From: F23-B02 sp963627445
Lineage (GTDB): Bacteria > Bacillota > Clostridia > Oscillospirales > Oscillospiraceae
Assembly (NCBI GenBank): GCA_963627445.1
Contig: CAVGBM010000010.1
Location: 1-36,274 of the forward strand
Reading direction: 5' to 3'
Length of the DNA: 36,274 bases
In this document: positions 23,865 to 31,608 of the stretch, piece after piece
Numbering within the stretch: position 1 is the first letter of the stretch
Layout: the number at the start of each line of letters is the position of its first letter
Notes under the pieces: model-generated
Told to the model about the DNA's origin: nothing
Databases searched by the model: none
Seen by the model: only the letters and a program-made list of their open reading frames with translations
Position numbers and translations under genes: made by a program

Positions 23865-24628
23865 CATGTGAATATGACTTCGTACAAAACCTTAATAAAG
23901 AATATCGTGAGTACCAGTATCATGATGGGCTTTACCGATTTTCCGCCGCCCTTTTCAAAATGCTTTGCGCCGAGGAAGTTTCCGGCGATAGAGAAAACAC
24001 CGGCAGCGAGGCCGAGCGGGTAGAGCACCTTGGAGCTTAGGATAAACACCGTCAGCGCCGAAATATTAGTAGTGAGGTTTATTACCTTGCACACACCGTT
24101 TGCACTCGTGAGCGGCATATGTGCCGCGGCGGTCAGCAGGAGAATTAAAAATGTTCCAGTGCCCGGGCCGTAAAACCCGTCGTATGCGCCGATGACAAGG
24201 GCGATAGCGCAGCTTAGAACCGTCGTTTTCGTAAATGAAAGCGGCGGCTTTTCCGTCACAAGCGCCTTGCTTTTGAACACATATATCGCCGTGACCGGCA
24301 GGATGAACAGCATTATGATCTTGAACACGTCCGCATCGAGCATCAGTGCAAGCTCTGCGCCGCAGGTAGAGCCTATCAGTGCAAAAATGACGCAGAAAAT
24401 GGCCTGCTTCCAGGGGATAAAGCCGTCCCGCGCGTAGCGGACGGTCGTGAGCGTCGTGCCCATGGCGGAGCTTAATTTGTTCGTTGCTATCGCATAGTGC
24501 GCCGGAAGGCCGGATATGAGGTAGGCGGGGAGGGAGACCAGTCCGCCGCCTCCGGCCACCGCATCAATGTATCCGGCGAGAAAAACAAGCGGGCAGACTA
24601 TTAAATAATGTGTCAGTGTAATGTCCAT
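23864..24628 (-). CDS. TSUP family (TauE/SafE) transporter
   Basis: A 254-residue membrane protein of the sulfite exporter TauE/SafE family, with about eight helices in two repeats. The N-terminal GYIDAVAGGGGLVSLPAYL and the internal GAYDGFYGPGTGTFLILLL are the family signatures. Members export organosulfonates, sulfite or other small anions. It starts 3 bases after the stop of the minus-strand MBL gene, so the two are translated together and may process and export one compound. The substrate is not known. Confidence 0.9.
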   Translation of the reverse strand: MDITLTHYLIVCPLVFLAGYIDAVAGGGGLVSLPAYLISGLPAHYAIATNKLSSAMGTTLTTVRYARDGFIPWKQAIFCVIFALIGSTCGAELALMLDADVFKIIMLFILPVTAIYVFKSKALVTEKPPLSFTKTTVLSCAIALVIGAYDGFYGPGTGTFLILLLTAAAHMPLTSANGVCKVINLTTNISALTVFILSSKVLYPLGLAAGVFSIAGNFLGAKHFEKGGGKSVKPIMILVLTIFFIKVLYEVIFT

Positions 24629-24631
24629 GTC

Positions 24632-25510
24632 TTAAACAGCTTTCCAAAGGAGAAAATTATCTTCAAACGAAACGGCAAGCTTGCCATTGTCATAAAGCCA
24701 GCTCAGATACGAGCGGAGCGTGCTGCCGATGAGCGCATACTGCTCAAAATTGAGCGTCAGACCGAAATCGGCGAAAATGCGCTGCAATATCGCCTCAAAA
24801 TTCATGGGTTCGGCGCAGATAGACAGTATCTTGTCCCGTACATCTAACACCGAGCGGCGGTTTATCTCGGTAAGCTCGTGGATATCCTCGGTGGGCTCGG
24901 TGTGCGAAGGGACAAAGAGCTTGGCCGAGAGCGTGTCGACATAGTCGAGCGTGTCGAGATACGCCTGCACATCGTAAAGATAGCCAATCTTGTACTTTTC
25001 AAGCGTGGCTGCACTCGAAACGCAGTCGGCAAGGAACACGACATCGTCCGGCGTGCGGTAGCCGACCATGTCAAAAATGTGCCCGTGCAGGGGAATGACC
25101 TCTATCTCTGAAGGGAAATCGGGGGAAGTGACATCACGGCACTCCGACTCCTGCGCCATCAAGAACTTGTGCTTGAGCGCCTTGCAGGGCACACCGCCGT
25201 ACAGCATGGCAGGCTCCAAAATGGGGTGATTTGCAATGCATGCCTCAATGCCCGGGGCAAAAATTTTGCAGCCGGTGTTCTGCTGAAAATACCTGTTGCC
25301 GCCGGTATGGTCAGCGTGCGAGTGCGTGTTGAGTATGGCTTTTACCTGCCAGCCCTCGGCCTCCAGCACACGGCGCACCTTGCGGCCTGCGTCCTTGTCG
25401 TTGCCGCTGTCGATGAGATAAATGTCCGTATCATTGCAGCGGTATACGCCGATCTTGGCAGGGCAGTTAACATAATAAGTATTATTTGCAACCTGAATAA
25501 GCTCGTACAT
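24632..25510 (-). CDS. Metallo-beta-lactamase-fold hydrolase
   Basis: A 292-residue MBL-fold protein. The metal-binding HxHxDH is intact as His63, His65, Asp67 and His68 in NTHSHADHTGG, and later ligands are plausible in LHGHIFD and FLADCV. It resembles glyoxalase-II-like or hydroxyacylglutathione-hydrolase-type enzymes more than true lactamases. ATG 25510 is preferred because GAGG lies 8 bases upstream; the GTG at 25519 overlaps it. A C-terminal helical part follows the catalytic domain. It leads a two-gene operon with a TSUP exporter; the substrate is unknown. Confidence 0.87.
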   Translation of the reverse strand: MYELIQVANNTYYVNCPAKIGVYRCNDTDIYLIDSGNDKDAGRKVRRVLEAEGWQVKAILNTHSHADHTGGNRYFQQNTGCKIFAPGIEACIANHPILEPAMLYGGVPCKALKHKFLMAQESECRDVTSPDFPSEIEVIPLHGHIFDMVGYRTPDDVVFLADCVSSAATLEKYKIGYLYDVQAYLDTLDYVDTLSAKLFVPSHTEPTEDIHELTEINRRSVLDVRDKILSICAEPMNFEAILQRIFADFGLTLNFEQYALIGSTLRSYLSWLYDNGKLAVSFEDNFLLWKAV

Positions 25511-25528
25511 AGTTATCACCTCGGCGGT

Positions 25529-25557
25529 ATTTTAACATCTGACGCAAAAGCAATCAA
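25529..25557 (-). promoter_or_regulatory. Promoter of the MBL/TSUP operon
   Basis: On the minus strand TTGATT (25552-25557) and TAAAAT (25529-25534) are 17 bases apart, placing the start of transcription just ahead of the ribosome-binding site. Confidence 0.65.
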
Positions 25558-25586
25558 CATTATCTGAAATTTGACGATTTTTGCCC

Positions 25587-25614
25587 TTGAATTAAGCCGC
25601 CGGAGTGTTATACT
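25587..25614 (+). promoter_or_regulatory. Promoter of the DUF1275 gene
   Basis: TTGAAT (25587-25592) and TATACT (25609-25614) with a 16-base spacer, divergent from the MBL promoter. Confidence 0.65.
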
Positions 25615-25641
25615 TGGAACTGTTCGATTGGAGCAGACTAA

Positions 25642-26340
25642 ATGGTTAAGGATAAAAACATCGGTCAATACAGGCACCTGGCGTTTGCCGCTGTCGGCGG
25701 ATTTTTCGCGGGCTACGCTATTTTGTGCCGCAGCGGCCTGCTGGCAAATGCGCAGACGATGAATCTTCTTGAGCTTGTGATGAATGCGCTTAGGGGAGAT
25801 GTAGTCGCCGTGCTTCTGCATATCGGCGCATTTGCGCTGTATGTCGCGGGCACTATGCTGACGGTGCTGCTGCCGCATTATCTAAAGGTTGATATGCAGC
25901 GCGCCGCACCCTTCGTCGACGCTCTGGCGTGCATCATTTTGTGCTTCATTCCCGCCGACGCGAACCCGCTTTTGGCTCTGTACCCGATATTTTTTGCAAT
26001 GAGCATCCAGTGGAGCAGCTTCACCGGCGCAAAGGGCTATGTAAGCTCCACCATTTTCTCAACTAACAATGTTAAGCAGGCATCTCTCGCCTTTGCAAAT
26101 TTCATCACCGACGGCGACGGAAAGCACATTGAAAAGCTGCTGTTTTATGTGTTCACGATACTTTCGTTCAGCTTTGGCTCAATGATAAGCTACCTTGCCG
26201 TGCATTTTATGGGCACACAGGGCGCGTGGGTGAACCTCATCCTCATAGTCAACGCCTACTATATGGTCGTCTGCGAGGAGGGCTACAAGCTCAATGAGCC
26301 CGGAAAACGCAAGGCCATGGCGCATCATATAGCACTGTAA
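25642..26340 (+). CDS. YoaK/DUF1275 family membrane protein
   Basis: A 232-residue protein with about six membrane helices that fits the YoaK (DUF1275) family. Marks are the N-terminal FAAVGGFFAGYAIL, SIQWSSFTGAKGYVSSTIFSTNNVK and the late FGSMISYLAVHFMG. The family has no established function; small-molecule transport has been suggested. GGAG lies 8 bases before the ATG. It is a single-gene unit with its own promoter and shares a terminator with the convergent LysR gene. Confidence 0.82.
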   Translation: MVKDKNIGQYRHLAFAAVGGFFAGYAILCRSGLLANAQTMNLLELVMNALRGDVVAVLLHIGAFALYVAGTMLTVLLPHYLKVDMQRAAPFVDALACIILCFIPADANPLLALYPIFFAMSIQWSSFTGAKGYVSSTIFSTNNVKQASLAFANFITDGDGKHIEKLLFYVFTILSFSFGSMISYLAVHFMGTQGAWVNLILIVNAYYMVVCEEGYKLNEPGKRKAMAHHIAL

Positions 26341-26344
26341 AGCA

Positions 26345-26381
26345 ATTTCCCCTCTGCCAAAACGGCGGAGGGGAAATTTTT
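26345..26381. terminator. Bidirectional terminator between DUF1275 and LysR genes
   Basis: TTTCCCCTCTGCC pairs with GGCGGAGGGGAAA (one G-T pair) around a short A-rich loop, flanked by A and T runs on the two sides. Confidence 0.85.
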
Positions 26382-27288
26382 ATATCGAATCGATGAGCCT
26401 TTGAAGCTCGGCGAAAAAGCCGACGGCAAAGGTCTTAAACTCCTTCATGCTCTCGGTAAACGGGCGGTACTTATTATAGCTCAAGCCGACCGTTCCGAAT
26501 GCGTGATCTGCCAGCGTTTTGCGGCAGTAGCGGCTAATGAGCGGGTCTTTAACATGGATGGCGGACATGAACGCAATGCCGCGCTTATCAACGAGCACCG
26601 CACGCTGCTGCAGATCCATGTCATTTGTCTCGTACACGACATTCGGAACTAAACCGTGCTTTGCAAAGATCGCATCGATGGTGTCGCGCATGCCGCTGCC
26701 CTTGGGGGCAATGACGATAGGGTAGGGGGCAATGTCCTCAAGCGTGACGACATCCTTGTCAAACAGCGGGTGATCCGGCGGCACCATGATGCTGCCCGTG
26801 TCACGCAAAACGGTGACGGTCTCTATCATCTTCGACTCGTTTTGCGTAATGGGCGGGAGCGCTATCGCAAAATCCGCCGTGCCGGTGTTGAGCTTTTCGA
26901 TGATATCCTTTCGGTTAGCGTAGCTCTCGGACAGAATGCAGTTTGGAAAGCGGGTCATGAATGCGCTGTTCAGTGCGCTGAGGTAGCCTGCGTTATTATA
27001 TAGAAGATTGGTCGTGAACTCGGCCTGATCCTGCATGGCGAGCATGTCGCCCACAAGCGTGTCGGCACGGTCGACTATCTCCTTTGCGCCCTTATAGAAC
27101 ATTTCGCCGTTGGCGTTCAGAACAATGCGCCGCTTGTTGATATCAAAAAGCTGCGTGCCAAGCTCCTCCTCGAGCCGGTTAATGACCTTCGTCACGAACG
27201 GCTGCGACACGCCAAGCGTCTCGGCGGCTCGGGTAATGCTGCCAAGCTCTGCGGCAAGGCAAAAATAGCGCAGATCCTTCAATTCCAT
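26380..27288 (-). CDS. LysR-type transcriptional regulator
   Basis: A 302-residue regulator with the standard N-terminal winged helix (MELKDLRYFCLAAELGSITR, then AAETLGVSQPFVTKVINRLE, residues about 1-60) and a C-terminal periplasmic-binding-like effector domain. It is transcribed divergently from the ferredoxin-like gene at 27453, the usual arrangement for a LysR regulator and its target. A perfect inverted repeat (27340-27355) overlaps the -35 box of its own promoter, suggesting autoregulation together with control of the neighbour. The effector is not known. Confidence 0.93.
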   Translation of the reverse strand: MELKDLRYFCLAAELGSITRAAETLGVSQPFVTKVINRLEEELGTQLFDINKRRIVLNANGEMFYKGAKEIVDRADTLVGDMLAMQDQAEFTTNLLYNNAGYLSALNSAFMTRFPNCILSESYANRKDIIEKLNTGTADFAIALPPITQNESKMIETVTVLRDTGSIMVPPDHPLFDKDVVTLEDIAPYPIVIAPKGSGMRDTIDAIFAKHGLVPNVVYETNDMDLQQRAVLVDKRGIAFMSAIHVKDPLISRYCRKTLADHAFGTVGLSYNKYRPFTESMKEFKTFAVGFFAELQRLIDSI

Positions 27289-27310
27289 AGCTTTTCACCC
27301 CTCATTTGAC

Positions 27311-27340
27311 ATTATATCGGTAAATTAGGGGCGCTGTCAA
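27311..27340 (-). promoter_or_regulatory. Promoter of the LysR gene
   Basis: On the minus strand TTGACA (27335-27340) and TATAAT (27311-27316), both consensus, are separated by 18 bases. Confidence 0.8.
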
Positions 27341-27355
27341 TAACCTGTTGGTTAT
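27340..27355. promoter_or_regulatory. Candidate LysR-binding inverted repeat
   Basis: ATAACC-TGTT-GGTTAT is a perfect 6-base inverted repeat with the T-N11-A form of LysR boxes; one base overlaps the -35 box of the LysR promoter. A further GGTTAT half-site lies at 27374-27379 on the way to the divergent gene, whose own promoter has a TATTAT (27398-27403) but no good -35, as expected for an activated gene. Confidence 0.65.
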
Positions 27356-27452
27356 GAACTTTATGCTGCGGTCGGTTATTAAAGTTGTTTGACAAAATAT
27401 TATCTTTTTCCCGCCCCGCATGGTAACATTTAACCATAAGGAGGAAGATAAT

Positions 27453-28475
27453 ATGGCAGATAATAATTTTGAGAAGTTTAACCAAACCGGCTATGTCGAG
27501 GAGCTCAAGCCCGAGACGAAGTACACCTCACGCAAGGTGCAGGTCGACGGAATAACCCTGTACGACAGTGAGGCCAATTTCCGCAAAAATTTTCTAAAGA
27601 AGCACCTTAAAAACACGGTCGATGTCGTGCGGTTTTCGTATATGATGGGAAAGCTTGCGGTCGTGCCGGTGATCGGCCCGCTGATCCGTAAGTCACTTGA
27701 ATGGCACTATCGCTATATCCACACAAACTCCGTCGTTGTCCCCATCGAGGTCGCAAAGGACATTATCCGCAACACGACCGACATTGCGGTGTCGCCCTGC
27801 GTGTGCCGCACCGTGCAGGGGCATTGCGATAACCCGATAAACACCTGCTTCGGGCTCAATTTCTACGGCAAGCTCAAAAAGAAAGCAGGGGAGCGGAGCG
27901 TGAGCGTTGAGGAGTGCCTCGCTGTCGCCGACATGGCGCACGAAAATGGGCTCATTGCCGTCATCGAATCGTGCGTTCAGCCGTACCAGGATAACATCTG
28001 CTTTTGCTGCACCTGCTGCTGCATGCCGCTGACGCTCAAGGAAAAGTTCCATGTCCCGTTTGTCAACTACAACGGCCCGTACCTTCCCGTGTACGAGGAA
28101 GATAAGTGCACCCACTGCGGCAAGTGCATCGACGCATGCCCCGTCAAGGCAATATCTTTCGACGAAAACGGCGTACACAAGCTTGATCTCGACCACTGCC
28201 TCGGCTGCGGCCTGTGCGAAAGCGCCTGCCCAGAGAAGATAGGCAGGATGGAATATAACGCCGAGCGTGCGATTCCCGTCTCCGAGCCGAGCAAGTTCAG
28301 GGTGTTCCTGTCGATGCTGTGGGTAAAGCTCGTGTTCACCCCGGGCGTGTGGTTCTACAAACTCTTTACCGGCAGCAAAATGCACCTGATGCAGTCCGAT
28401 CCCAGGGAAAAGGACATTATCAGCACAAAGCAGCCCGGCTACATCCACAACGGCGAGCGGTATGTGGAGAAATAA
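27453..28475 (+). CDS. Cysteine-rich protein with two [4Fe-4S] ferredoxin clusters
   Basis: A 340-residue protein with two C-terminal ferredoxin motifs: Cys219, 222, 225, 229 (CTHCGKCIDACP) and Cys249, 252, 255, 259 (CLGCGLCESACP). The N-terminal half has another set of cysteines (116, 118, 125, 132, 174) and a striking cluster at 183-190 (CFCCTCCC), which could hold a further metal centre. A weakly hydrophobic segment lies near residues 61-80 and an aromatic segment near 285-300, so it may associate with the membrane. AAGGAGGA precedes the ATG at 27453 by 7-8 bases; the frame is open to 27420 but lacks a site there. It is probably an electron carrier or a reductase component controlled by the divergent LysR regulator. 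Confidence 0.85.
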   Translation: MADNNFEKFNQTGYVEELKPETKYTSRKVQVDGITLYDSEANFRKNFLKKHLKNTVDVVRFSYMMGKLAVVPVIGPLIRKSLEWHYRYIHTNSVVVPIEVAKDIIRNTTDIAVSPCVCRTVQGHCDNPINTCFGLNFYGKLKKKAGERSVSVEECLAVADMAHENGLIAVIESCVQPYQDNICFCCTCCCMPLTLKEKFHVPFVNYNGPYLPVYEEDKCTHCGKCIDACPVKAISFDENGVHKLDLDHCLGCGLCESACPEKIGRMEYNAERAIPVSEPSKFRVFLSMLWVKLVFTPGVWFYKLFTGSKMHLMQSDPREKDIISTKQPGYIHNGERYVEK

Positions 28476-28524
28476 AAAACGAAAGTTGTACAGTAAAAGT
28501 GGACAGTCCGAAGAGTGAAAAAGA

Positions 28525-28558
28525 AAAAATCCCTCAAACTTTCGTTCGAGGGATTTTT
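28525..28558 (-). terminator. Terminator of the tRNA operon, shared with the ferredoxin gene
   Basis: Positions 28525-28539 pair with 28544-28558 around TTTC. The one odd pair (36 with 47) is a G-U in the minus-strand RNA but an A-C mismatch in the plus-strand RNA, so it is better suited to the minus-strand tRNA transcript. It touches the CCA end of tRNA-Cys. Confidence 0.88.
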
Positions 28559-28632
28559 GGAGGCGTCACCCGGATTTGAACCGGGGAATCGCGGATTTGC
28601 AGTCCGCTGCCTTACCACTTGGCTATGACGCC
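28558..28632 (-). tRNA. tRNA-Cys (anticodon GCA)
   Basis: The 75-base gene folds into a complete cloverleaf with acceptor GGCGTCA/TGACGCC, a GGTTTGAATCC T-arm and encoded CCA. The anticodon is at 28598-28600 on the given strand (TGC). It is last in the four-gene operon. Confidence 0.97.
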
Positions 28633-28680
28633 ATATTAGTTTGCAGGCTTTTGAAAACGCAGCCTGCAAACGTTTTTTTT

Positions 28681-28756
28681 TGGAGCGGGCAACGAGACTC
28701 GAACTCGCTACCTCCACCTTGGCAAGGTGGCGCTCTACCGGATGAGCTATGCCCGC
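28681..28756 (-). tRNA. tRNA-Gly (anticodon GCC)
   Basis: The 76-base gene has acceptor GCGGGCA paired with TGCCCGC, a T-arm with GTTCGAGTC, anticodon loop TTGCCAA (anticodon 28721-28723) and encoded CCA. The 48-base gap to tRNA-Cys contains no separate promoter but has a repeat of GCAGGCTT-type sequence. Confidence 0.97.
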
Positions 28757-28759
28757 AAA

Positions 28760-28835
<76 letters not shown>

Positions 28836-28849
28836 ATGTGCTGATAAAA

Positions 28850-28926
28850 TGGTGGGAACAACTGGACTCGAACCAGTGACCCCCTGCTTGTAAGGCAGGT
28901 GCTCTAACCAGCTGAGCTATGCTCCC
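28850..28926 (-). tRNA. tRNA-Val (anticodon TAC)
   Basis: The 77-base gene has acceptor GGGAGCA paired with TGTTCCC (one G-U pair), anticodon loop CTTACAA with the anticodon at 28890-28892, and encoded CCA. It is first in the operon, directly after the promoter at 28944-28972. Confidence 0.97.
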
Positions 28927-28943
28927 TCATCAGCGGCTTGTTT

Positions 28944-28972
28944 ATTATACTAAAGCTTACCCCAATTGTCAA
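28944..28972 (-). promoter_or_regulatory. Consensus promoter of the tRNA operon
   Basis: On the minus strand TTGACA (28967-28972) and TATAAT (28944-28949), both perfect, have the ideal 17-base spacer. The four tRNAs follow within a few bases of the expected start. Confidence 0.9.
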
Positions 28973-28989
28973 CAACAATTTTGAAGTTT

Positions 28990-29871
28990 TTAATCGTTTT
29001 TTGCCTGCTTCAAAAGAACGGCGATATCGTCGGGCGTGAAAGTATACACCATATCGCAGAATTGGCAGCTGACATCGACATCCTTGCCCTCGTCGATCAT
29101 ATTCCGAAGCTCTGTTTCGCCGATGCCGAGTATCGCGCTTGCCACGCGCTCGCGGCTGCACTTGCATTGATAACCGACCTCATCCTCGCCGACGATGTGG
29201 TGCTCCAGTCCCTTGAGCACCTGCTCAAACACGGCTTCAAGCCCATCCTCGGCCAAAACGGTCGTCAGTGCGTCCATCATGGTGATGTTCTCCTCAAGCC
29301 TGTCGATAAGCTCGTCCGGCGCGCCGGGCATGAGCTGCACGATAAAGCCGCCGGCGGATTTTATGCTCAGATCGGTGTCGACCAAAACACCGAGGCCGCA
29401 GGCCGCCGGTATCTGCTCACTTTCAAGCATATATGCCGTCAGATCCTCGGCTATCTCGCCGGAAACGAGCTGCGTTGAGCCGATGTACGGCTCCTTGAGT
29501 CCGATATCGCGGCTGACGGTTATCATACCGTTCCTGCCGACCGCGCCGCCGACGTTGAGCTTCCCGTCCTGCCTGAGAGGGAGATCAACGCCGGGATTGG
29601 TCACATAGCCGCGCACGAAGCCCGCACTGTCGGAAACTGCGATCACGCTGCCTATGGGTCCTCCGCCGTTTATGCGTATCGTGAGGCTGCCGTCATCCTC
29701 TTTCATCATGTTTCCGAGCATGGATGCCGCGCACAGCGTCCTGCCGAGCGCCGCTGCCGTCGTGGGCGTGCAGCCGTGGATATCCTTTGCCCGCTGCACC
29801 GTGTCCCTTGCGCTGACCGCCGACATTTTTATAAAGCCGTCTCCGGCTGTCGCTCTTAATATTTTATCCAT
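28990..29871 (-). CDS. hslO: Redox-regulated chaperone Hsp33
   Basis: A 293-residue holdase chaperone that is activated by oxidation in the cytoplasm. The zinc-binding switch is present at the C-terminus: Cys236, Cys238 (C-x-C), Cys269, Cys272 (C-x2-C). The N-terminal domain has the family segments ALGRTLCAASMLGNMMK and GGPIGSVIAVSD. GAGG lies about 8 bases upstream of the ATG, overlapping the stop of the preceding methyltransferase gene. It is the last gene of yerC-methyltransferase-hslO; I see no clear terminator before the tRNA promoter downstream, so reading through into the tRNAs is possible. Confidence 0.96.
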   Translation of the reverse strand: MDKILRATAGDGFIKMSAVSARDTVQRAKDIHGCTPTTAAALGRTLCAASMLGNMMKEDDGSLTIRINGGGPIGSVIAVSDSAGFVRGYVTNPGVDLPLRQDGKLNVGGAVGRNGMITVSRDIGLKEPYIGSTQLVSGEIAEDLTAYMLESEQIPAACGLGVLVDTDLSIKSAGGFIVQLMPGAPDELIDRLEENITMMDALTTVLAEDGLEAVFEQVLKGLEHHIVGEDEVGYQCKCSRERVASAILGIGETELRNMIDEGKDVDVSCQFCDMVYTFTPDDIAVLLKQAKND

Positions 29872-29880
29872 AGTAATGCC

Positions 29881-30618
29881 TCAATAAATGCTTGTGTTTT
29901 TTGCCGATATGAACATCCTGCCCCGATCACCCTGCGGGCAGTCGGTGAAAAATCGAACTTGCTCAAAGCCCGCTTTCTCAAGCACCGCTCTGAGCAATTC
30001 GGGCGAGTGGGCGTATTCGACGTGCTCTTCGCACTCGCGCTGCCACAGCTTACCGCGGCGGGAGAAAAGATCCATGCCGTACAGCAGAGCATTTTCCTCC
30101 ACGGAGAAATCCGCGCGCCACAGGCAGAGCACATCGTCCGTTTCGTCAACGAAAATTTCACCGTTGAGAGCCATCATGCTCTCCGGCGTTTTTATATCAA
30201 ATATGAAAAGCCCGTACGGCCGCACGAAAAGATGCAGCCTGTCAAAAACCCTGTCGAGCTTATCCGGAGAAATGTAGTTTATCCCGTCAAGCGAGCAGTA
30301 GGCTGCGTCCACCGTGCCGTAAAGATCAAGCTCGGCTGCGTCCTGGCAAAGGTACAGCGGCATGATCTCAGTGCCTGTTGCTTTGCCGGAGGCCTGCATG
30401 AGCATATCCGGCGAAGCGTCGACCGCGATCATTTCGTAGCCGCGGCGCGCCATGAGCGCAGTGAGCGTTCCGGTGCCGCAGCAAAGATCGAGAAGCGTTA
30501 CGAACTCGCCGCCGTCATCGTCGAACAGCGCCCTGTAGAAATCGGCAAAGTCGCTGTAAGGAATATCGCCCGTAAGCGTATCGTACCACATCGACAGAGG
30601 TCCGTAGGAAGCAGCCAT
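29881..30618 (-). CDS. Class I SAM-dependent methyltransferase
   Basis: A 245-residue methyltransferase. The SAM-binding glycine loop is clear in LLDLCCGTGTLTALMARRGY, followed by the acidic end of strand 2 in MIAVDASPDML. The N-terminal segment YGPLSMWYDTLTGDIPYSDFADFY is common in a Firmicutes group near yerC and hslO; the methyl acceptor is unknown. Its ATG overlaps the yerC stop by one base, so the two are translationally coupled. Confidence 0.88.
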   Translation of the reverse strand: MAASYGPLSMWYDTLTGDIPYSDFADFYRALFDDDGGEFVTLLDLCCGTGTLTALMARRGYEMIAVDASPDMLMQASGKATGTEIMPLYLCQDAAELDLYGTVDAAYCSLDGINYISPDKLDRVFDRLHLFVRPYGLFIFDIKTPESMMALNGEIFVDETDDVLCLWRADFSVEENALLYGMDLFSRRGKLWQRECEEHVEYAHSPELLRAVLEKAGFEQVRFFTDCPQGDRGRMFISAKNTSIY

Positions 30619-30920
30619 CAGTCCTTATCCTGCTGCCCGGCCAGACGCTCGAAGGCTATCTCGTAGCCGTCCTTACCGTATTGCAGCGAGCGATTAACGC
30701 GGCTTATTGTTGCGCTGGAAGCACCGGTCTCTGCCAGGATGTCGTTATATATCATGCCCTTTGAGAGGCATACGGCGACCTGATAGCGCTGCTCCATTGC
30801 CTGAATTTCGGTAACGGTGCACAGATCATCAAAGAAATCCATGCACTCCTCGACGGTCCTGAGCGTAAGTATCGCCTTATACATATCCTGATTGCGGGGC
30901 TTTCTGTTAAGCTTGTTCAT
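30618..30920 (-). CDS. YerC/YecD family TrpR-related regulator
   Basis: A 100-residue protein of the YerC/YecD group, related to the Trp repressor, with a helix-turn-helix near the C-terminus (MIYNDILAETGASSATISRV, residues about 56-75). The DNA targets of the family are not well known. AAGGAGG lies 7 bases upstream of the ATG. It leads a three-gene operon whose promoter is flanked by an inverted repeat (30952-30978), so it may control itself. Confidence 0.92.
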   Translation of the reverse strand: MNKLNRKPRNQDMYKAILTLRTVEECMDFFDDLCTVTEIQAMEQRYQVAVCLSKGMIYNDILAETGASSATISRVNRSLQYGKDGYEIAFERLAGQQDKD

Positions 30921-30949
30921 GAGCTAACCTCCTTCGGTCGATCATGTAT

Positions 30950-30978
30950 ATTTTACATCAACACATCACAAATGTAAA
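30950..30978 (-). promoter_or_regulatory. yerC promoter with embedded inverted repeat
   Basis: On the minus strand TTTACA (30973-30978) and TAAAAT (30950-30955) are 17 bases apart. A perfect 7-base inverted repeat TTTACAT...ATGTAAA (30952-30958 with 30972-30978) sits on both boxes, which would let a dimeric repressor block RNA polymerase; the operator role is inference. Confidence 0.65.
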
Positions 30979-31074
30979 GCGCTAATGCGTGATTTGCAGG
31001 GCGTCCGCTTTGAATTAAATGCGTATAAAATGACTGAAAATGCTTTTGCTGCATTGAAAGTCAGTAAATTGTTG

Positions 31075-31103
31075 TTGATTAATATTGATAAATGTAATAC
31101 AAT
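31075..31103 (+). promoter_or_regulatory. Promoter of the NfeD/SPFH operon
   Basis: TTGATT (31075-31080) and TACAAT (31098-31103) with a 17-base spacer, 30 bases before the NfeD start. The rest of the 30979-31132 gap is AT-rich and carries no gene. Confidence 0.7.
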
Positions 31104-31132
31104 ATAATTACGGTAAATTGGAGGTGAAAGCA

Positions 31133-31588
31133 ATGCCATTTGAAATGACGATGACTATGTTTTGGCTGATCGCCATGGTGTTCTTCCTCGTTGTCGAAGC
31201 GGTGACGGTCGGGCTTGTGTGCATTTGGTTCGCGGCAGGATCGCTTGTGGCGCTTTTGTGTGCGATGCTGAATGCGCCCGTGTGGCTTCAGATAGCCCTG
31301 TTTCTCATCGTTTCGGCGGTGACATTGTATTACACAAGGCCGCTCGTTAAAAAGTATGTCAATAATAAGGTCGAGCCGACAAATGCCGATATCGTTATCG
31401 GCAAGGAGTGCCGCGTGACGGAGACGATAGATAATATCGCAGGCACGGGAGCCGTGTATGTTGACGGTAAAACGTGGACGGCAAGAAGCGAAAACGACGG
31501 AGAGACGATAGCCGAGGGTACGCTCGTAACGGCAAAACGCATCGACGGCGTGAAGCTTATAGTCGCGTCCGCGATTGAAGTAAAATAA
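31133..31588 (+). CDS. NfeD-like membrane protein
   Basis: A 151-residue protein with two to three N-terminal membrane helices (MFWLIAMVFFLVVEAVTVGL and LQIALFLIVSAVTLYY) and a soluble beta-barrel OB-fold domain at the C-terminus (GKECRVTETIDNIAGTGAV, VDGKTWTARSEN). This is the short NfeD form that pairs with SPFH proteins. GGAGGTG lies 6-7 bases before the ATG 31133; an upstream ATG at 31085 belongs to the promoter region. The stomatin-like gene follows 20 bases later; the pair is thought to organise membrane microdomains. Confidence 0.87.
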   Translation: MPFEMTMTMFWLIAMVFFLVVEAVTVGLVCIWFAAGSLVALLCAMLNAPVWLQIALFLIVSAVTLYYTRPLVKKYVNNKVEPTNADIVIGKECRVTETIDNIAGTGAVYVDGKTWTARSENDGETIAEGTLVTAKRIDGVKLIVASAIEVK

Positions 31589-31608
31589 TTTTTTAAAGGA
31601 GAGAACAA

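Noticed and set aside
28967..28985. AATTGT-TGTTG-ACAATT repeat as a terminator of hslO
   Set aside because: The stem is only 6 A/T-rich pairs, has no T run and overlaps the -35 box of the tRNA promoter.
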